From Asinibacterium sp. OR53 (GTDB lineage: Bacteria > Bacteroidota > Bacteroidia > Chitinophagales > Chitinophagaceae), in contig NZ_KI911562.1 of the NCBI RefSeq assembly GCF_000515315.1, positions 3,133,220-3,197,219 of the forward strand: a DNA stretch of 64,000 nucleotides. Direction: 5' to 3'. The notes below the pieces were generated by a model. That model saw nothing but the letters and a program-made list of their open reading frames with translations, did no database searches and had not been told where the DNA came from. Numbering within the stretch: the stretch's first letter is position 1; every line of letters starts with the position of its first letter. The translations under genes and the position numbers were made by a program. Below, one piece after another: positions 9,167 through 17,282 of this stretch.

Positions 9167-9805
9167 ATGGAAAAACTACATGCACTCTATACGTTTCTTG
9201 ATCTGGCAGGCACATTTGTTTTTGCCATAAGCGGTGCGGTGGCGGCAAAACAACGCGGGCTGGATATGTTCGGCATTTGTGCCATTGCTTTTACAGTGGC
9301 CTGCGGTGGTGGAATCATCCGCGATCTGTGCATCGGGGCCATCCCACCTGCCGGATTCACGAACTGGCGTTATCTTGTAGCGGCAATAATATCTACCGGA
9401 ATGACCATCGGTTTATATCCCCTGGTGCAGCGGCTCAATCACCCGGTGATATTTTTCGATGCCCTGGGCTTATCGTTGTTTGCAGTCACCGGCGCACAAA
9501 AAACTCTTGCTTATGGGCACAACTCGGAAGTTGCTGTTCTTTTGGGAATCACAACGGCCGTTGGTGGCGGAGTGATGCGGGATATTTTACTCAACCGCGT
9601 TCCCATTATACTGGAAAAAGAAATTTATGCATCAGCCGCACTTGTAGGAGCTTTGATTGTGGTTGCGGGAAATTACTTTAAATGGTTTTCAAGCGACTGG
9701 GTCTCCATCATCGCTTTAATCGTATGTTTCGTTTTACGTTTATTGGCATTACGCTACCGATGGAACCTGCCCGTTTATTCAAATGATAAGACCGGCTCAA
9801 ACTAA
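9167..9805 (+). CDS. trimeric intracellular cation channel (TRIC/UPF0126) family protein
   Basis: A 212-residue inner-membrane protein with about seven hydrophobic segments made of two internal repeats. Each repeat carries the family hallmark: GGGIIRDLCIGAIPP in the first half and GGGVMRDILLNRVPI in the second. Bacterial members are K+-permeable trimers; some YicG-like members have been linked to glycine uptake. It starts 14 bp after the amidohydrolase and ends 11 bp before the metal ATPase. Confidence 0.9.
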   Translation: MEKLHALYTFLDLAGTFVFAISGAVAAKQRGLDMFGICAIAFTVACGGGIIRDLCIGAIPPAGFTNWRYLVAAIISTGMTIGLYPLVQRLNHPVIFFDALGLSLFAVTGAQKTLAYGHNSEVAVLLGITTAVGGGVMRDILLNRVPIILEKEIYASAALVGALIVVAGNYFKWFSSDWVSIIALIVCFVLRLLALRYRWNLPVYSNDKTGSN

Positions 9806-9816
9806 AGAAAGAACAT

Positions 9817-11856
9817 ATGGAAAGCCAGCACCACGATCATCACCATGACCATGCTGCTATGCAAATGCAGGAGCATGTTCACCACAAACAACAGGATGTA
9901 CATAGTGACCATGATGAACATGCCGGTCACCATACGGCAGATTTTCTAAAACGTTTCTGGTTATGCCTGGTGATTACCATACCTGTTTTATTGTTATCTC
10001 AGATGATACAGCTGTGGATGGGGTTTACATTATCATTTACGGGTGATAAATATCTACTGCTGGCATTGAGTAGCTTTATTTATGGTTATGGAGGCCGGCC
10101 TTTTCTTATAGGCTTAGTGAGAGAGCTGAAACAGCATAATCCTGGCATGATGACTTTGGTGGCAGTAGCCATTACCACTGCCTATGTGTATAGCGTAGCC
10201 GTAATATTCGGCCTGAGAGGAATGGATTTCTTTTGGGAATTGGCCACCCTGATCGACATTATGTTACTTGGCCACTGGCTGGAAATGAAATCACAGATGG
10301 CTGCTTCCCGGGCGCTGGAATCACTGGTGGCTTTATTGCCGGCAATGGTGCATGTAGAGCGGCAAGGTGAAATAAGGGATATCCCGCTGCAAAAATTGCA
10401 GAACAATGATATCGTTGTTATAAAACCCGGTGAAAAGGTTCCGGCTGACGGCCTGGTTCTGGAAGGCAGTTCTTATCTCAATGAAAGCATGCTTACAGGC
10501 GAAAGTGTTCCGGTGAAAAAAAACAAAGACGCGAAGATAATCGGCGGCTCCATAAATGGTGACGGCGTTCTGAAAATAAGGGTCACTGGTACGGGGAGTG
10601 ACAGTTACCTCAATAAGGTAATCAACATAGTGCAATCTGCACAGGGCGCCAAATCCAAAACACAGAGCCTCGCAGGCAAAGTAGCCAGGTGGTTAACCAT
10701 CGTTTCCATTAGTGTAGGCATTATTACTTTCATCGTTTGGTTAAGCAGAGGCCAGGAATTGTCTTTTGCGCTGGAACGAATGGTAACGGTCATGGTCACT
10801 TCCTGTCCGCATGCTTTGGGCGTGGCTATTCCCCTGGTAGTGTCTCTCTCTACCTCCCTTTCTGCCATACATGGATTGCTTATCCGTAACCGTACAGCTT
10901 TTGAGAACGCGCGAAACATCACTACCATTATTTTTGATAAGACGGGCACACTAACCCAAGGTTCCCATCAAGTGCAAAAAGTTATTCCGTTGACCACACT
11001 GTTTTCTGCAGACGATATGCTTCAATATGCGGCCGCCCTTCAGCAAAATTCAGAACACCATATCGCACATGGTATCATGCAAAAATTAAAGGAAAAGGAC
11101 CTGGAGTTATGGAGGGCCACGGATTTTAAGTATATACAGGGAGTGGGTGTTACCGGCATGGTAAATGGGAAAAGCATCGTGTCTGCAGGTCCTAATTATT
11201 TTAAACAGGAAAACAGGGAGATGCCGGACATACCTGCGGAAGTTGACCAATCGACAGACACTGTGAACTTTCTATTGATAGATAATAAGCCGGCCGGCAT
11301 TATTACGTTAGCAGACAGTATCCGGGAAACCGCTGCGGAGGCGATTGCAGATTTAAAAGCGATGAATATAAAATCATTTCTTTTAACCGGCGATAATGAA
11401 AAAGTAGCGTCAGCTGTGGCAAAAAAGCTTAAAATGGATGGTTATTTGGCCAATGTATTGCCACACGAAAAACAAAGCAAGGTTAAGGAGCTCCAGGATA
11501 AAGGAGAAATCGTTGCCATGACCGGAGACGGTGTAAACGATGCTCCTGCCCTGGCCCAGGCAGATGTGGGCATTGCCATTGGTTCCGGCACAGATGTAGC
11601 AGCAGAAACAGCCGATATCATACTGGTAAACAGTGACCCGAAAGATGTAGTGCAGTTGATTGCTTTTGGCAGGGCAACCTACCGGAAAATGATCCAAAAC
11701 TTACTATGGGCAATGGGATACAATGTAGTGGCCATTCCACTGGCGGCTGGCGTATTATATCCGTCATTTGTATTAAGCCCGGCATTGGGCGCCATTTTGA
11801 TGAGCGCGAGCACAATAGTAGTAGCCATCAATGCCCAGTTGCTAAGAGTGAAATGA
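9817..11856 (+). CDS. heavy-metal P1B-type ATPase with CPH motif (CopB-like)
   Basis: A 679-residue inner-membrane pump. The first 45 residues are extremely His-rich and replace the usual CxxC metal-binding domain, as in CopB-like (P1B-3) exporters. Other signatures are MLTGES (actuator), CPH in helix 6 (TSCPHALGVA, near residue 329), DKTGTLTQG (phosphorylated Asp), and TGDGVNDAPALAQADVGIAIGSG. CPH-type pumps typically export Cu(II), Cu(I) or Ag. It is the last gene of the nine-gene run, and no copper-responsive regulator sits beside it. Confidence 0.92.
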   Translation: MESQHHDHHHDHAAMQMQEHVHHKQQDVHSDHDEHAGHHTADFLKRFWLCLVITIPVLLLSQMIQLWMGFTLSFTGDKYLLLALSSFIYGYGGRPFLIGLVRELKQHNPGMMTLVAVAITTAYVYSVAVIFGLRGMDFFWELATLIDIMLLGHWLEMKSQMAASRALESLVALLPAMVHVERQGEIRDIPLQKLQNNDIVVIKPGEKVPADGLVLEGSSYLNESMLTGESVPVKKNKDAKIIGGSINGDGVLKIRVTGTGSDSYLNKVINIVQSAQGAKSKTQSLAGKVARWLTIVSISVGIITFIVWLSRGQELSFALERMVTVMVTSCPHALGVAIPLVVSLSTSLSAIHGLLIRNRTAFENARNITTIIFDKTGTLTQGSHQVQKVIPLTTLFSADDMLQYAAALQQNSEHHIAHGIMQKLKEKDLELWRATDFKYIQGVGVTGMVNGKSIVSAGPNYFKQENREMPDIPAEVDQSTDTVNFLLIDNKPAGIITLADSIRETAAEAIADLKAMNIKSFLLTGDNEKVASAVAKKLKMDGYLANVLPHEKQSKVKELQDKGEIVAMTGDGVNDAPALAQADVGIAIGSGTDVAAETADIILVNSDPKDVVQLIAFGRATYRKMIQNLLWAMGYNVVAIPLAAGVLYPSFVLSPALGAILMSASTIVVAINAQLLRVK

Positions 11857-12056
11857 CCCTTACGGCGTATTATGCATAACAGCTACATCCATTATAGTTT
11901 TAAATAAAACATCTTTGTATATTAAAAATGAGAAACAACTGATGATAAAAATCAATAGCAATCACTCATTTTCATTGGACAATGTGCTATTCTCCTTTGC
12001 ACTGGCATCCGAAGCAACTGATGCTTTTGAACGATATATAGTACACATTGCTAAAC

Positions 12057-12085
12057 TTATGTATTTATCTTCGTTGTATACATAA
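12057..12085 (+). promoter_or_regulatory. 8-bp inverted repeat around a -7 element upstream of the Crp-family gene
   Basis: TTATGTAT (12057-12064) and its exact complement ATACATAA (12078-12085) flank a 13-bp spacer holding TATCTTCG, a near match to the TAnnTTTG -7 element. The right arm ends 18 bp before the Crp-family start codon. The layout suits an autoregulatory operator, but no known Crp/Fnr consensus is matched. Confidence 0.4.
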
Positions 12086-12102
12086 AAAAGCCTTAGACCT
12101 AA

Positions 12103-12681
12103 ATGGAGCAAATCAGGCAAACAATAAGACAAATGATTGAAATTTCAGACAAGGAGTTTGAAAATTTCCTGAGTCGTTGTATCGTAAAAAAATTCAAACG
12201 CTATGAAGTGGTGAGCCGGCCTAACATTGTTCCCAACGAGATTTTTTTTGTCAACAAAGGGTTGATCCGGGTTATTGTAACAGACAAAGATGGCACAGAA
12301 CATTCTTTGCATTTCGCTTTGGAGAATCAATTTATTGCCGACTATTCTGCTTTCATGTTAAAACAACCTTCGCTGTATACATTGCAAACCGAAGAAGAAA
12401 CGGAAACAGTTGTAATGCCCAGGGCAGCGATTGAATGGGGATACAAAAATTTAAACCAAGGCGATAAGTTAGGCAGATTAATTGCCGAGTTTTATTTTGT
12501 TTATCAGGATAATCGATTGAAAAATCTTTATACCAGAACCCCAAAGGAACGTTATGACACCATCACAGAGGTTTTTCCAAACATACACGACCGTGTACCA
12601 CAACATATGATTGCCTCTTACCTTGGCATTACGCCAATTCATTTGAGCAGGTTGAAAAAAGCAAGCATCAAAAAAATCTAA
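12103..12681 (+). CDS. Crp/Fnr family transcriptional regulator
   Basis: A 192-residue protein with an N-terminal cyclic-nucleotide-binding-like barrel (FFVNKGLIRVIVTDKDGTEHSLHFALENQFIADYSAF) and a C-terminal helix-turn-helix (RVPQHMIASYLGITPIHLSRLKKA). This short form is common in Bacteroidota and usually lacks the cAMP-binding arginine. No Cys cluster for an iron-sulphur centre is present. It is followed after 45 bp by a membrane protein and then an SDR; it may regulate them and itself through the inverted repeat just upstream. Confidence 0.88.
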   Translation: MEQIRQTIRQMIEISDKEFENFLSRCIVKKFKRYEVVSRPNIVPNEIFFVNKGLIRVIVTDKDGTEHSLHFALENQFIADYSAFMLKQPSLYTLQTEEETETVVMPRAAIEWGYKNLNQGDKLGRLIAEFYFVYQDNRLKNLYTRTPKERYDTITEVFPNIHDRVPQHMIASYLGITPIHLSRLKKASIKKI

Positions 12682-12726
12682 ACATTTGTTATCGCTTAAA
12701 AGTTGCGCTTCAAATAGTTTTGCTTA

Positions 12727-13494
12727 ATGAGCATATTTATAGAAGCACTAAAAGACAGAAACCAATCGCTGTTTTGGTTTGCGATAATAAATCTTGGGAT
12801 GGCAGCCTTATTTTTTATCCTCGCGAAGAAAACCTCTACACAAGTGGCAGGCATCAATGCATGGTATAAGCCATTCAAGTTTGCTTTGTCCATAGGCGTG
12901 TATGTAGCAACAATGGCCTGGTATTGCTACTACCTTCCGTCGTTCAACATCAGGCTTTTCAACTGGGCAAATATTTTTCTTTTTAGTTTTGAAATTATTT
13001 ATATCACCATTCAAGCAGCAAGAGGGCAAGAGTCTCACTTTAATTTAGCAACACCTTTTTATAGATTGATGTTTGGAGGAATGGCAATTGCAGCAATTGC
13101 CATTACCGTTTACGCCGCTTATGTAGGGAAAGTTTTTCTCCAAACAGATTTCCCCAATCTCCCCGATTACTATATATGGGCCATTAGGCTAAGTATCATA
13201 ATTTTTGTCATTTTTTCTTTCCAGGGTTTAATGATGGGCGGCAGACAAACACATAGTATCGGAAAAGAAGTCCAAAATACGTTTCTGCCGGTCTTCAAAT
13301 GGAACATGAAAGAAGGTGACTTACGGGTTGCTCATTTCATCGGAATCCATGCGCTGCAAATACTTCCTCTGCTTTCATTTTATGTTTTTAAAACCAAAAA
13401 AGCAGTTTTTGCACTAAGCGGATTTTACCTGCTGTTTGCCGTGTTTGTTCTTGTTCAGGCATTGCAGGCCAAGCCATTTATTAAGTCAAAATAA
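12727..13494 (+). CDS. uncharacterised seven-helix membrane protein
   Basis: I do not recognise the family. The 255-residue protein has about seven hydrophobic segments (near residues 16-34, 54-72, 78-95, 112-135, 149-172, 202-220, 224-245) and no signal peptide. Short polar motifs include NAWYKPFKFALSIG, HFNLATPFYR and RQTHSIGKE. It sits between a Crp-family regulator and an SDR; the SDR begins 7 bp after its stop, so co-transcription is likely. No function is proposed. Confidence 0.7.
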   Translation: MSIFIEALKDRNQSLFWFAIINLGMAALFFILAKKTSTQVAGINAWYKPFKFALSIGVYVATMAWYCYYLPSFNIRLFNWANIFLFSFEIIYITIQAARGQESHFNLATPFYRLMFGGMAIAAIAITVYAAYVGKVFLQTDFPNLPDYYIWAIRLSIIIFVIFSFQGLMMGGRQTHSIGKEVQNTFLPVFKWNMKEGDLRVAHFIGIHALQILPLLSFYVFKTKKAVFALSGFYLLFAVFVLVQALQAKPFIKSK

Positions 13495-13501
13495 AAACAT
13501 C

Positions 13502-14314
13502 ATGAAACTATCAACTAAAGAGCAAAAGAGATTGAAAACCAAATACGGAGATTGGGCTATTGTTACAGGTGCTACATCGGGAATTGGCCTGGAGTTAGCA
13601 ACACAATTAGCAAATGCAGATTTTAATCTCATCCTCAACTCCAGGCATTTAGAAAAATTAAAGTCAGTCCAATATAATTTAAAGCTCAAAAATAATATTC
13701 AAATAAAAATTGTTGACGCAGATGTATCAGAGCCATCAGGCGTTGAAAAAATTATTCAGGCTTCACAAAACCTTAATGTTGGCCTGCTCATAAACAATGC
13801 TGGTTATGGCACCTCAGGATTGTTTGTCGACGCTTCGCTTCATTCAGAAATAAATATGCTTCGATTGAATTGCGAAGCAGTGCTTTCATTTACACACTAT
13901 TTTAGCCAAAAGTTCAAACAACAACAACGTGGTGGAATTATTTTTTTGAGCTCTTTGGTTGCATTTCAAGGAGTACCTTATGCAGCCAATTACGCCGCTA
14001 CGAAAGCCTACATACAATCATTTGCCGAAGCCTTATCAGTAGAACTAAAACCTTTCAATGTTGATGTGCTGGCAGCAGCACCAGGACCTGTCGAAAGCGG
14101 TTTTGGTCAACGAGCTGATATGAAAATGAGTAAAGCATTAAAACCATCCGAAATCGGAGTCCCCATTTTATCAGCACTGGGAAAACAAAGAAATGTTATT
14201 CCAGGGATGCTTTCAAAAGTATTGGTGTATTCATTGAGAATCCTTCCCAGATCTGTAAAAATAAAAATCATGCAAACGGTGATGGAAGGATTTACAAAAC
14301 ATCAGAGAGAATAA
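13502..14314 (+). CDS. SDR family NAD(P)-dependent oxidoreductase
   Basis: A 270-residue classical SDR of the type often annotated as a DltE-like or fatty-acyl short-chain dehydrogenase. It has TGATSGIG near residue 22, NNAGYG near residue 99, a catalytic Ser in IIFLSSLVAF, and YxxxK as YAATK. The basic residue after strand two (NSRHLEKL) suggests NADPH. The start at 13502 avoids a 22-codon upstream extension that overlaps the preceding gene. Its last 13 bp overlap the convergent idi gene, so there is no room for a terminator between them. Confidence 0.87.
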   Translation: MKLSTKEQKRLKTKYGDWAIVTGATSGIGLELATQLANADFNLILNSRHLEKLKSVQYNLKLKNNIQIKIVDADVSEPSGVEKIIQASQNLNVGLLINNAGYGTSGLFVDASLHSEINMLRLNCEAVLSFTHYFSQKFKQQQRGGIIFLSSLVAFQGVPYAANYAATKAYIQSFAEALSVELKPFNVDVLAAAPGPVESGFGQRADMKMSKALKPSEIGVPILSALGKQRNVIPGMLSKVLVYSLRILPRSVKIKIMQTVMEGFTKHQRE

Positions 14315-14835
14315 ACTGCAGAAATATTATCCCATATTTTTGCAACAATCTCTCTGAACCAACAAGTAAATTGTTCAGGATGGTCTTCAATTTCAGCCCT
14401 TAAGTCTGTCCTGGAAATCCATTTAAAATCCTGCACTTCCATAACATTAGGTTTGGGCTGCAAATCTGAATAACCAATAAAGACATGATCAAACTCATGT
14501 TCAATCAAGTTATTTTCAACATTTGATCTGTAAACGAAAGAAAATAAAAACTCCAGTTCACAGTCTAGCCCCATTTCAAATATTAATCGTTCTCTGGCAC
14601 TTTGTTTCACATCTTCACCTAACCGGGGATGCGAGCAACACGTATTGGTCCATAGGCCCGCTCCGTGGTATTTCTGATTGCCTCTTTTTTGTAAAAGCAT
14701 TTCACCCTTGGTATTAAATATAAGAATTGAAAAAGCCCTATGAAGTGCTCCCTTTAAATGAGCTTCTATTTTGTCCATTTCGCCAATAGCATGGTCTTGA
14801 CGATTTACTAATACAACATTATCCTTTTTCATCAC
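14302..14835 (-). CDS. idi: isopentenyl-diphosphate delta-isomerase (type I)
   Basis: A 177-residue NUDIX-fold enzyme that interconverts IPP and DMAPP, the C5 units for carotenoids. It carries the catalytic Cys region TNTCCSHPR, a Nudix-like helix (LGEDVKQSARERLIFEMG) and the catalytic Glu context ENNLIEHEFDHVF. The length matches type I enzymes. It is the last gene of the carotenoid operon, 34 bp downstream of the cyclase, and supplies precursor for crtB. The DXP-pathway gene dxr lies at 50560-51717, so isopentenyl units come from that route. Confidence 0.95.
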   Translation of the reverse strand: MMKKDNVVLVNRQDHAIGEMDKIEAHLKGALHRAFSILIFNTKGEMLLQKRGNQKYHGAGLWTNTCCSHPRLGEDVKQSARERLIFEMGLDCELEFLFSFVYRSNVENNLIEHEFDHVFIGYSDLQPKPNVMEVQDFKWISRTDLRAEIEDHPEQFTCWFREIVAKIWDNISAVYSL

Positions 14836-14869
14836 TATATATATTGAATATTTTAAATAATTCAGCTGT

Positions 14870-15571
14870 TTAATTAGCGTGTTTGCAATTTTGCTTTTGA
14901 AAAAGTTTAAAAAAGTAAATATTCAGTAGAAACTGGCTGTAACCATAAACGACATCTTCAATCGGAATGGTTAAAATTCTAATCCCTAAAAAATCACCCG
15001 GATTGTAATTAACAACAGGTGATTCAATACAGGTGCCCGTTAATACGCCATTCACAGGAATAAATCCCAGTAGTAAAACAAAAAAAACAAATGACGCCTG
15101 CCCTATCCATTCTTTTTTAGCTATAAAATGCAGAAAAATAAGCACACACAGCGTTACCAGCGCCGTAATCAATGTGTATGTTTTCTGATAATGCAAAAGG
15201 GCGATAACCACCAGTACAATAGAACTTGTAAATACAATTAAGTTGTTTAATGAGTTCGCCCAACCAAGATCAAAGAATTTTTCTAAGCAGAAATAGGTGA
15301 ATACGCAAGCAAATGGAATACACCAAAAGAACAACCATTCTTCTAGTGGTAGTCCGGCAATTACTATGCCTAAAGTGTAATTCAAATCAAACCACCAGAC
15401 GCCCATTTTAGTGAACCAAACATCCCATAAAATATAAAGAACAGCAACAATGGTGCTTGACAATAAAAAATTGCCAAAATATCTGTAGAACTGCACTCTT
15501 TTATCAAAAGATGCAACGAGACAAATAATGATAGTAAAGAAATCAACCAGTAAATATGTGTAAGATTGCAT
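14870..15571 (-). CDS. lycopene cyclase domain protein (fused CrtYc/CrtYd type)
   Basis: A 233-residue membrane protein with about seven hydrophobic segments. The repeated pattern 'WDVWFTKMGVWWF ... LPLEEWLFF' in the first half and 'PIEDVVYGY' in the second is typical of the heterodimer-type lycopene beta-cyclases, here fused into one chain as usual in Bacteroidota. It cyclises lycopene ends to beta-ionone rings, giving beta-carotene. Its start codon shares one base with the crtZ stop (TAATG), which implies translational coupling. Confidence 0.88.
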   Translation of the reverse strand: MQSYTYLLVDFFTIIICLVASFDKRVQFYRYFGNFLLSSTIVAVLYILWDVWFTKMGVWWFDLNYTLGIVIAGLPLEEWLFFWCIPFACVFTYFCLEKFFDLGWANSLNNLIVFTSSIVLVVIALLHYQKTYTLITALVTLCVLIFLHFIAKKEWIGQASFVFFVLLLGFIPVNGVLTGTCIESPVVNYNPGDFLGIRILTIPIEDVVYGYSQFLLNIYFFKLFQKQNCKHAN

Positions 15572-16026
15572 TATAGCTTTTTAGGGGTATATTTTTTAAA
15601 ATATTTAAAATGTGCCCACAAAAAACCAAAGCATTCACCATCTTCTTTACCTAAATGTTTGTGATGTTGCTTATGCGCCCGCCTGATTGCCAACAAATAA
15701 GGATTCTGCGTATTGCTCAAAATCTTTGCTCTTTGATGTATAAAAATATCATGTACAAAAAAGTACGCCATTCCGTACAATGTGATGCCCAATCCAATGA
15801 AAAACAAATAGCTAAAATCATGCTTTATTCCGGCATATAGTAACGCAATGGCAGGAGTTGCGAAAATCACAAAAAACAAATCATTTCTTTCAAGAGCCCC
15901 CTTGTTACTATGGTCGTGATGGTCCCTGTGCAAGAACCACAGAAAGCCATGCATTACATATTTATGAATGAGCCAGGTAGCCCCTTCCATTGAAACAAAA
16001 ACCAACAAGATGGTTAAAAAGTTCAT
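15571..16026 (-). CDS. crtZ: beta-carotene hydroxylase
   Basis: A 151-residue membrane di-iron hydroxylase that converts beta-carotene to zeaxanthin. All histidine boxes are visible: HKYVMH (HX4H), HRDHH (HX2HH), HDIFIHQR, and AHKQHHKH (HX2HH). Four hydrophobic segments carry them on the cytoplasmic face. The IS element ends 44 bp upstream of the ATG; in the inferred ancestral arrangement the ATG overlapped the SRPBCC stop as ATGA. Its expression now depends on read-through of the element or a new promoter. Confidence 0.94.
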   Translation of the reverse strand: MNFLTILLVFVSMEGATWLIHKYVMHGFLWFLHRDHHDHSNKGALERNDLFFVIFATPAIALLYAGIKHDFSYLFFIGLGITLYGMAYFFVHDIFIHQRAKILSNTQNPYLLAIRRAHKQHHKHLGKEDGECFGFLWAHFKYFKKYTPKKL

Positions 16027-16065
16027 TTTGATGAACCTATTTGGTTAAAAATTTTTTCTATAGTC

Positions 16066-16069
16066 CGAA
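16066..16069. repeat. left copy of the 4-bp target-site duplication (CGAA)
   Basis: CGAA directly borders the left terminus of the IS (5'-TGTCGGCT). The same four bases follow the right terminus at 17299-17302. A 4-bp duplication is the usual length for the IS407 group of IS3. Confidence 0.85.
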
Positions 16070-16098
16070 TGTCGGCTCCCCTTTATTTTTACCCACGC

Positions 16099-16917
16099 TT
16101 AGTTAGAGTTTTCTAAGATAAGGTTTTTTCGTTCTTCCATCATTTGCGCATACCTGATCGGTGAGAGATAACCTAACGATTTGTGTGGTCGTTCAGTGTT
16201 ATAGTCGATCCTCCACTCTTCGGTCTGTTCTCTCACTTCTGACAAACGATAAAACAGGTAAGCATTCAATACTTCTCTTCTGATGCTTCCATTCTTCCTT
16301 TCTATGTATGCATTTTGTGTGGGTTTCCCCGGTTGAATAAATTGTATCGTAATCTGTCTTTGCTCATCATTGCACCACTCTTCCAGTTTGTGGCTGATAA
16401 ACTCTGGGCCATTGTCGCAACGGATATTGGCAGGCTTGCCTCGCTGAACAATCAGTCTTTCCAGTACCCTGATCACCCTGAGTGCCGGAAGTGAGGTGTC
16501 AACCTCTATCGCCAGCGATTCACGGTTAAAATCATCCATCACATTGAACAATCGGAACCTTCTGCCATCTACGAGCGTGTCGGTCATAAAATCAATGCTC
16601 CATACCTGGTTAGGTGCTGTTGGAACGTTTAAGGGTTGCTTTATCCGCTCTGGGAGCCGTTTCTTGCCTCTGCGACGGATATTCAGCTTCATATCTGTGT
16701 ATACCCGATAGATCCGTTTATGATTCCATTCATGCCCTTTATTCCAAAGACGATAGCAACACTGCCAAAATCCAATGGCAACATGTTTGGTTGTTAAAAC
16801 CGTCAGTGCATCCTGAACTTCACTGTCATCCTTAGGTTTTGGTTGATACCGGTAGGTGTTGCGGGATATACCTGCCAGTTCGCACGCCTTACGGTTACTT
16901 AACTGCTCTTCTTCCAT
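16099..16917 (-). CDS. IS3 family transposase OrfB (DDE integrase domain)
   Basis: 272 residues from the first ATG; the functional product is probably the OrfAB fusion made by frameshifting, of about 376 residues. An HTH_21-like segment (RKACELAGISRNTYRY) comes first, then an rve integrase core with the catalytic triad in WSIDFMTD, IRCDNGPEF and QNAYIERKNG, ending in YNTERPHKSLGYLSP as in most IS3 OrfB proteins. It catalyses cut-out-paste-in transposition through a circular intermediate. The reading frame continues open upstream of the ATG to the slippery site. Confidence 0.95.
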   Translation of the reverse strand: MEEEQLSNRKACELAGISRNTYRYQPKPKDDSEVQDALTVLTTKHVAIGFWQCCYRLWNKGHEWNHKRIYRVYTDMKLNIRRRGKKRLPERIKQPLNVPTAPNQVWSIDFMTDTLVDGRRFRLFNVMDDFNRESLAIEVDTSLPALRVIRVLERLIVQRGKPANIRCDNGPEFISHKLEEWCNDEQRQITIQFIQPGKPTQNAYIERKNGSIRREVLNAYLFYRLSEVREQTEEWRIDYNTERPHKSLGYLSPIRYAQMMEERKNLILENSN

Positions 16918-16952
16918 CAGATGATGAACAGTTTCCCGTTTCGCTTCAGGCG

Positions 16953-17228
16953 TTAAAACTTTTTTGCGATCAGGTTCTTCATTGCCCGGTTCTCCAGGCT
17001 TAACTCCGCCACGATCTTCTTGTACTCACTGATCTCAGCTTCCATCTGCTTCATTTTTACAACATCACTCACTTCCATGCCTCCATACTTAGCCTTCCAA
17101 TTGTAAAACGTTGCTTCGCTGATACCCATCTCTCGGGCAATCTCTTTAACAGCAATTCCTGATTCCTGTTTCTTCATTGCAGATACAATCTGCGCTTCGG
17201 TAAATCTTCCTTTTTTCATGTGTTTCAA
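16953..17228 (-). CDS. IS3 family transposase OrfA (HTH, leucine-zipper)
   Basis: A 91-residue protein with an N-terminal helix-turn-helix (RFTEAQIVSAMKKQE ... VKEIAREMGISEATFYNWKAKYGG) and a C-terminal coiled coil (MEAEISEYKKIVAELSLENRAMKNL) used for multimerisation. It binds the element ends and is the first half of the OrfAB transposase. Its stop lies just past the slippery heptamer. Confidence 0.93.
   Translation of the reverse strand: MKHMKKGRFTEAQIVSAMKKQESGIAVKEIAREMGISEATFYNWKAKYGGMEVSDVVKMKQMEAEISEYKKIVAELSLENRAMKNLIAKKF
16959..16965 (-). other. programmed -1 frameshift site A_AAA_AAG
   Basis: At the end of orfA the minus strand reads GC A AAA AAG TTT TAA in the orfA frame. A -1 slip on the heptamer moves ribosomes into the orfB frame (V-L-T-P-E-A-K), which stays open to 16099. 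This is the standard IS3-family arrangement for making OrfAB. Confidence 0.9.
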
Positions 17229-17282
17229 AGTTTAAAGTTAACAAGCTTTTGGTCGTTAACTCTAACCTCACATGGGTAACAT

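Noticed and set aside
11942..12085. 47-codon open frame before the Crp-family gene
   Set aside because: It overlaps the inverted repeat and -7 box of that gene, has no recognised motif and no own promoter.
16100..17250. Shorter IS boundaries at the TTACCCA motifs only
   Set aside because: No target duplication is found there; extending outward gives better-paired ends with TG/CA termini, CCCC runs and a CGAA duplication.
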